Made by a program: the position numbers and the translations under genes. Source: an uncultured Flavobacteriales bacterium (GTDB lineage Bacteria > Bacteroidota > Bacteroidia > Flavobacteriales > UBA1820). Taken from it: a stretch of DNA of 64,000 bases. The notes beneath the pieces were generated by a model, which worked only from the letters and a program-made list of their open reading frames with translations, did no database searches and was not told the origin of the DNA. This document shows positions 60,642-64,000 of this stretch, in pieces. The stretch lies in the NCBI GenBank assembly GCA_959608625.1, contig CAUHQV010000008.1:4191-68190 (forward strand). Reading direction: 5' to 3'. Numbering within the stretch: the first letter of the stretch is position 1; each line of letters starts with the position of its first letter.

Positions 60642-61850
60642 TTAATGTTCGTGGCCGTGGGGAATAGCGCCCGAAGCCGAGGCCAGTTTCACCCGGTAAG
60701 CTCCCTGGCTGACGATCGTCTCCCCGCCGTGAAGCCCGGATAGTACTTCGGCCCTCAGCCCGTCGTTCTGCCCGAGCGTGACGGGACGTTTTTGGTAGCC
60801 TTCCTCGTCCAGTTGGACGTAGACGAAATACGAGCCCTGCTCTTCGGTCACTGCGCTCAGCGGGACGGTGACCGCCTCTTTTTTGTCTTTCAGACGAAGG
60901 CTCACCTGTACGAAGGCTCCTTCCGGTACATCGGCCACTCCGTCGTATTCCATCGTGAGGGTCAAAAGGCCCGACGGGGATACGGAGCGGGAGTAGGATA
61001 CGACTTTTCCGCGGAGGCTATCCGTGTCGTGTACGGCCGAGTCTTCGGTGGAAAATACGGCCGAGGCCACTTGGGGCAGCAGGGAATAATATTTCTGGGG
61101 AACATCCGCCCGCAGGTGGCTGCGGCTGGTCTTTACCAGCGAAAGCAACGGCGTACCTTTGTCCGCAAAAGCACCGGACGAGACGTCCACGCTTTTGATA
61201 TAACCGGAGAACGGTGCACGGACGGCGATGCCGGCCGCATCCGACCCTTTGACCGCTTCATAGGCCAGGCGTGCGGTCTCGTAATCTTTCTTGGCCTGCC
61301 GGTATTCGCTCTGGGTGATGATACGGTCTTTTATTAGTTTTTCCGCGCGTTCCCATTGGGCGGCGGCATATTCGTAGTCGGCCTTTATCCGGGTGTAAGT
61401 ATCCCCGTCGGCCATGTTTTTCGAAGATAGGCGGAGCAGGGGGGTGCCGGCGGCCACATAGGCCCCCTGGCTGATTCCGTTACCCAATACGACCACACCG
61501 GCCGAGGGGGCTACTACCGCCCGGAAGTCGGACGGGGAAGACTGGATCTGTCCGCTCGCTTTTATAACGGGTGCGAAGGCCGTTTTTTCGACTTTCGCCA
61601 ATTCGAAGGGGCCCATTTCGGCCTGTTTGCGGGTGAATACGATTTCATCGGTATGGGTGTCGTCGGCGCTCTCCGCGGCGTGATCGTGGTCGCAGGGACC
61701 TTCATGATCGGCGTGATCGTGTTCTGCTTCCCCTTCTGTGTGGACGTGTTCGGGGCCGTGATCATGGTCGTCGTGGTCATTTTGGGCGACTTTGGGGCTT
61801 CCGCAGGCTATGTAGCACACAGCCAGGGCCGCCAGGCAATATTTTTTCAT
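60642..61850 (-). CDS. czcB: efflux RND periplasmic adaptor lipoprotein with His-rich N-terminus (CzcB-like)
   Basis: A 402-residue membrane fusion protein. The lipobox YIAC places the lipidated Cys at residue 16. Residues about 24-66 are dominated by His, Asp and Glu (HDDHDHGPEHVHTEG, HDHADHEGPCDHDH) and look like a metal-binding sponge, and the C-terminus adds HGHEH. The core has the barrel-sandwich and alpha-hairpin segments of adaptors (IRVAAPFSGYIKSV-type block). Handles metal ions between periplasm and pump. Second gene after the small His-rich protein. Confidence 0.92.
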   Translation of the reverse strand: MKKYCLAALAVCYIACGSPKVAQNDHDDHDHGPEHVHTEGEAEHDHADHEGPCDHDHAAESADDTHTDEIVFTRKQAEMGPFELAKVEKTAFAPVIKASGQIQSSPSDFRAVVAPSAGVVVLGNGISQGAYVAAGTPLLRLSSKNMADGDTYTRIKADYEYAAAQWERAEKLIKDRIITQSEYRQAKKDYETARLAYEAVKGSDAAGIAVRAPFSGYIKSVDVSSGAFADKGTPLLSLVKTSRSHLRADVPQKYYSLLPQVASAVFSTEDSAVHDTDSLRGKVVSYSRSVSPSGLLTLTMEYDGVADVPEGAFVQVSLRLKDKKEAVTVPLSAVTEEQGSYFVYVQLDEEGYQKRPVTLGQNDGLRAEVLSGLHGGETIVSQGAYRVKLASASGAIPHGHEH

Positions 61851-61935
61851 CGTTTGGTAATAGGACTAAGATTTGATACATAAAATCGACTGCCTCAGGA
61901 GAAACTCCTGGGGTAGGGGGATGGACTTAAAAAAG

Positions 61936-62394
61936 TCAGGCGATGAAAAAAGGCGGGGCGCGCAGGCCTGATACCTGTGCAATAAAATCCTGGTGGGAAC
62001 GGACGTAGATAGCTGCAAAAAAGTATCCGTTTCCCGTGTGGGACGGCATGGGAGCCGCATAGGTATAAGGCAGAATAAAGTATGCGAAGCTTGGTTGAAT
62101 ATCGTTGCCGGCCTGATGGGCAGCGGCGAATTCGATCTGCTCGTCGCCCTGTTGCTGGAGATAATAAGTGACGCTGAGTATGCAATGTACTTCCGTATCG
62201 GTATGGGTACACCCGTCTTGCTCATGGTAATCGCTGCCCGGTACTGCGGCACCGTGATCCAGGCAGTGGGAAATATCCATGCATACGGCCTTTCCATGAT
62301 GGTGGTGCGGCAAAACACTGCCCGTAAGCATCATAAAAGACGCCAGGGCGGTGAAAAAGAATGCTGCGGTCGCTTTGATGCGCTTGCCGTTCAT
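61936..62394 (-). CDS. small His/Cys-rich secreted protein (DUF6769-like) heading the efflux operon
   Basis: A 152-residue protein: signal-like hydrophobic N-terminus (about 8-28), then LPHHHHGKAVCMDISHC, a dense set of His, Cys and Met, then HEQDGCTHTDTEVHC. It resembles the DUF6769 family from Bacteroidales, which I cannot confirm without a search. It is the first gene of the czcCBA-type operon (85-nt spacer), suggesting a periplasmic metal sensor, scavenger or chaperone. A single repeat unit and a -7 box lie upstream. Confidence 0.65.
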   Translation of the reverse strand: MNGKRIKATAAFFFTALASFMMLTGSVLPHHHHGKAVCMDISHCLDHGAAVPGSDYHEQDGCTHTDTEVHCILSVTYYLQQQGDEQIEFAAAHQAGNDIQPSFAYFILPYTYAAPMPSHTGNGYFFAAIYVRSHQDFIAQVSGLRAPPFFIA

Positions 62395-62421
62395 AGAAAC
62401 CTATTATTGCATATATTGTCG

Positions 62422-62492
62422 AATATAGAGAAAGCCGAGCGCCGTTCAAACTTGCTTAAAAGTGGCCGGAATCCTATATTCTACAAATATAG
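62422..62492. repeat. single diverged unit of the 68-bp repeat family
   Basis: AATATAG at 62422 and again at 62486 bracket a 64-bp unit that matches the 43793-44003 repeats at the GAAAGCCGAG start, the TTCAAACTTG centre and the CCTATATT end. It diverged in the middle. Like the other array it lies between a -7 box and the first gene on its left. Confidence 0.8.
62484..62491 (-). promoter_or_regulatory. -7 box at the outer edge of the 62.4-kb repeat unit
   Basis: TATATTTG on the minus strand (plus-strand CAAATATA). It would drive the His-rich protein and czcCBA operon, with the repeat unit as the leader, as in the 43.8-kb case. Confidence 0.55.
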
Positions 62493-62601
62493 GTTAAATA
62501 GCCGGCGATGTCAAGCGCCTGATGTTTTTTTCGATAAAATTTTTGGACACAACAATCCTGCGGTAAAAAATTTCACCGCGAGAGACATTCTTAAGCTTGT
62601 T

Positions 62602-63162
62602 TTACTTGCCCAGCCGGGGCATAAAGGCCGGGGTGACGAAAGAGAAGATACCTTTTTGTTTGGAACGGATATCCACTACCATGCGGAATGCATCCGGGTC
62701 GAATTCATCGATAATTTCAGTGACTTTTTTTTCCGCTTTCCGGCTGATGACCGTTTCGATGATATCTACGCCCGATACGGCACCTTCACCCTTGAGAAGT
62801 GTCGATCCGAATCCGCTCTTGTTCAATAATTTAGTCAGTTCGGCGCCGCTTTTTTTCGTATACACGCGGAAAAGCTGGAATCCGAACGCGATCTTGTTCT
62901 CCACCAGGATACCCACATAGTTACCGGCGGCATATCCGGCCGCATAAGCCAGGTAAGCGATGATATCGTTGGCATGGGAGAATATCTGGGAGATGATCAC
63001 CACCCAGATGAACACCTCGAAAAAGCCGACGATCGGGGCTTTTTTTCGTTCCCCTTTCGATACGAAAATGATGCGCAATGTCCCGAGGGTTACGTCGCAG
63101 ATACGTCCGAAGAAAATGACGAGGGGTAGCAGCCAAGGGTGGAGTTGGAACAGTTCGGTCAT
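62602..63162 (-). CDS. UPF0316 family membrane protein (DUF5698/DUF2179)
   Basis: A 186-residue protein. Three membrane helices occupy the first about 95 residues (FFGRICDVTLGTLRIIFVSKG is their first loop, a UPF0316 hallmark), followed by a soluble DUF2179 domain (GFGSTLLKGEGAVSGVDIIE, and DAFRMVVDIRSKQKGIFSF). DUF2179 is a small ligand-binding fold found in YitT-type membrane proteins; function unknown. Start 63162 chosen (MTELFQLHPWLLPLVIF), matching usual family length; an in-frame ATG at 63240 would add 26 residues that look non-native. Confidence 0.85.
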   Translation of the reverse strand: MTELFQLHPWLLPLVIFFGRICDVTLGTLRIIFVSKGERKKAPIVGFFEVFIWVVIISQIFSHANDIIAYLAYAAGYAAGNYVGILVENKIAFGFQLFRVYTKKSGAELTKLLNKSGFGSTLLKGEGAVSGVDIIETVISRKAEKKVTEIIDEFDPDAFRMVVDIRSKQKGIFSFVTPAFMPRLGK

Positions 63163-63274
63163 GGCGGGATAGATTTGGGTTTGATTCGCAGTCACCGAAT
63201 GTACCCCTAATATCCGGATATTCCAAATAAAACGGGGCATTTTGATAGCATCGCCTTGAACCGTTTTTCGGAGG

Positions 63275-63463
63275 TTACTCCCGTATAGCTCCCTTTGTCA
63301 TCTTCGCATACTGCTGGAAGGATGTTTCAGGCGACAGGCCTTTCATCACAGGAAATTTCAGCGGCAAAATCCCTGTAAATATAGTAACAAATCCCATCAT
63401 TCCATTCTCGAATTTTTCCTGCGGATTCAAGCCGCGACCGGATATGGATTTTGGTCGGGATAC
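63275..63463 (-). pseudogene. orphan C-terminal module, start-less remnant
   Basis: A 62-codon open segment, stop at 63275, with no start and a stop just upstream of its first codons. It reads RPKSISGRGLNPQEKFENG, then a divergent stretch, then KMTKGAIRE. The first 20 residues match the protein at 63627-63980 almost exactly, and FQQYAKMTKG matches FQEYSKMTKG there. It looks like a displaced tail of a larger gene. It begins 7 nt after the stop of the small membrane protein. Confidence 0.7.
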
Positions 63464-63469
63464 GTTTGT

Positions 63470-63643
63470 TTAGAAAATATTTTCAACCCATAGAATAACA
63501 AAAAAAATTAACACTATTATTACTATCCCCAAAAATATGCATAGCAAAGGAAATTTATCTGTGAAATAATCTTTTGGCTTTTTGAATATCAATTGCAAAA
63601 TCCACCCGCCAAGTAATTCTATAAAATCAAAAGTTATTCCCAT
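63470..63643 (-). CDS. small AT-rich membrane protein, candidate immunity protein
   Basis: A 57-residue protein missing from most gene calls because of its size. It starts ATG at 63643, overlapping the end of the gene upstream by 17 nt, and ends at 63472-63470. Sequence: MGITFDFIELLGGWILQL at the N-terminus, a Lys-rich short loop, then one strong membrane helix (about 32-52, Ile/Leu/Phe/Val-rich). The gene is clearly AT-richer than the rest of the window. The overlap and size fit a small membrane immunity protein paired with the module upstream, but that role is inferred only from position. Confidence 0.6.
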   Translation of the reverse strand: MGITFDFIELLGGWILQLIFKKPKDYFTDKFPLLCIFLGIVIIVLIFFVILWVENIF

Positions 63644-63980
63644 TTTTCATCCTTTTTAGAGTATCTTCTACTTCTCTTTCAAATTCATTCATATAGGGCA
63701 AAGCATTTTGGATTATTCTATCCGTTTTACTCCGTTCAATATTGTAGAATACTTTTTCATTCCGGAATCCTCTCCACATCTCATCGAATGAACGGTATGT
63801 CCCTTTCGTCATTTTGGAATATTCTTGGAACCGGGTTTTGTGCGAAAATCCTTTTAATGCAGTCGAGGGTATTGGTAATGCTTTTTGAGCAATCATTGTC
63901 ATTCCCCCCATTCCGTTCTCGAATTTTTCCTGCGGGTTCAAGCCGCGACCGGAAATAGATTTTGGCGGAAGGGCAAGCAT
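63627..63980 (-). CDS. possible polymorphic-toxin-like C-terminal module (may extend past the right edge)
   Basis: A 117-residue frame. It begins MLALPPKSISGRGLNPQEKF and continues FENGMGGMTMIAQK, then KMTKGTYRSFDEMWRGFRNE and a charged helical end (EFEREVEDTLKRMKNG). No stop lies between its ATG and the right edge (the frame reads YIFVRAM just before), so it may be the tail of a longer protein. A perfect -7 box (TATCTTTG) at 63989-63996 would instead make it a nearly leaderless short gene. The first part is repeated in 63275-63463. No catalytic motif was recognised. Confidence 0.5.
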   Translation of the reverse strand: MLALPPKSISGRGLNPQEKFENGMGGMTMIAQKALPIPSTALKGFSHKTRFQEYSKMTKGTYRSFDEMWRGFRNEKVFYNIERSKTDRIIQNALPYMNEFEREVEDTLKRMKNGNNF

Positions 63981-64000
63981 GGCTCTTACAAAGATATAAG

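Overview
The window is a chromosomal segment of a Bacteroidales bacterium. The evidence is: TAnnTTTG -7 promoter boxes upstream of many genes, a fused LpxC/FabZ protein, a DnaE carrying its own N-terminal exonuclease, a GSCFA protein, BACON-domain and DUF4136-type lipoproteins, vitamin-regulated TonB receptors, and a sodium-pumping methylmalonyl-CoA decarboxylase operon. Composition is around 50-55% GC by eye. Together with the gene set this suggests a Rikenellaceae/Alistipes-like gut anaerobe, but that placement is inference because no rRNA gene is present.

Layout. 1-7.9 kb: partial eno, an MBL hydrolase/GSCFA pair, two envelope proteins, then the translation operon thrS-infC-rpmI-rplT. In this sequence thrS is broken by an apparent 13-nt deletion. 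8-13.2 kb: a large Dna2-like nuclease-helicase, then a cobalamin riboswitch ahead of a BACON/EF-hand/leucine-rich lipoprotein. 13.2-17.1 kb (minus): the lipid A operon lpxD-lpxC/fabZ-lpxA followed by efp. 17.3-22.8 kb: dnaE and recA. 22.9-30.2 kb: yigZ-type protein, ribD, a pRiA4b ORF-3-like protein, GNAT, SPFH/NfeD pair, THUMP-like methyltransferase, a possible small RNA, DUF192 protein and lgt. 30.4-34.5 kb: an acidic protein of unknown function and the ribosomal cluster rplM-rpsI-rpsB-tsf. 34.7-43.8 kb (minus): rseP, recO, plsC, a thioesterase, a TPP-riboswitch-controlled TonB receptor, ribH, a TPR protein, an outer-membrane-type protein and an S4 protein.

43.8-45.3 kb is a decayed segment: a 68-bp tandem repeat array followed by a multiply frameshifted pseudogene. 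45.4-50.7 kb holds the methylmalonyl-CoA decarboxylase operon (mce, mmdA, gamma/delta subunit, biotin carrier, oadB) with meaB divergent; these complete the succinate-to-propionate route, although the mutase itself is outside the window. 50.7-56.1 kb: a zincin-like lipoprotein, prmA, gpmI, pdxH and tcdA. 56.3-62.4 kb: a czcCBA-type metal efflux operon headed by a His-rich small protein. 62.6-64 kb: a UPF0316 membrane protein, then an AT-rich cassette with two related C-terminal modules and an overlapping small membrane protein, which looks like a toxin-tip/immunity arrangement.

The most unusual non-coding content is: (i) two diverged copies (36.1 and 54.4 kb) of an intergenic element whose 14-bp stem keeps pairing through compensatory changes; (ii) the 68-bp repeat array, a relative of which recurs at 62.4 kb, both ending in a perfect -7 box that would transcribe the repeats as a leader RNA; (iii) the riboswitches for cobalamin and TPP; and (iv) a promoter-terminator pair with no gene between them at 28.7 kb. 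All assignments come from reading motifs by eye; no database search was run.
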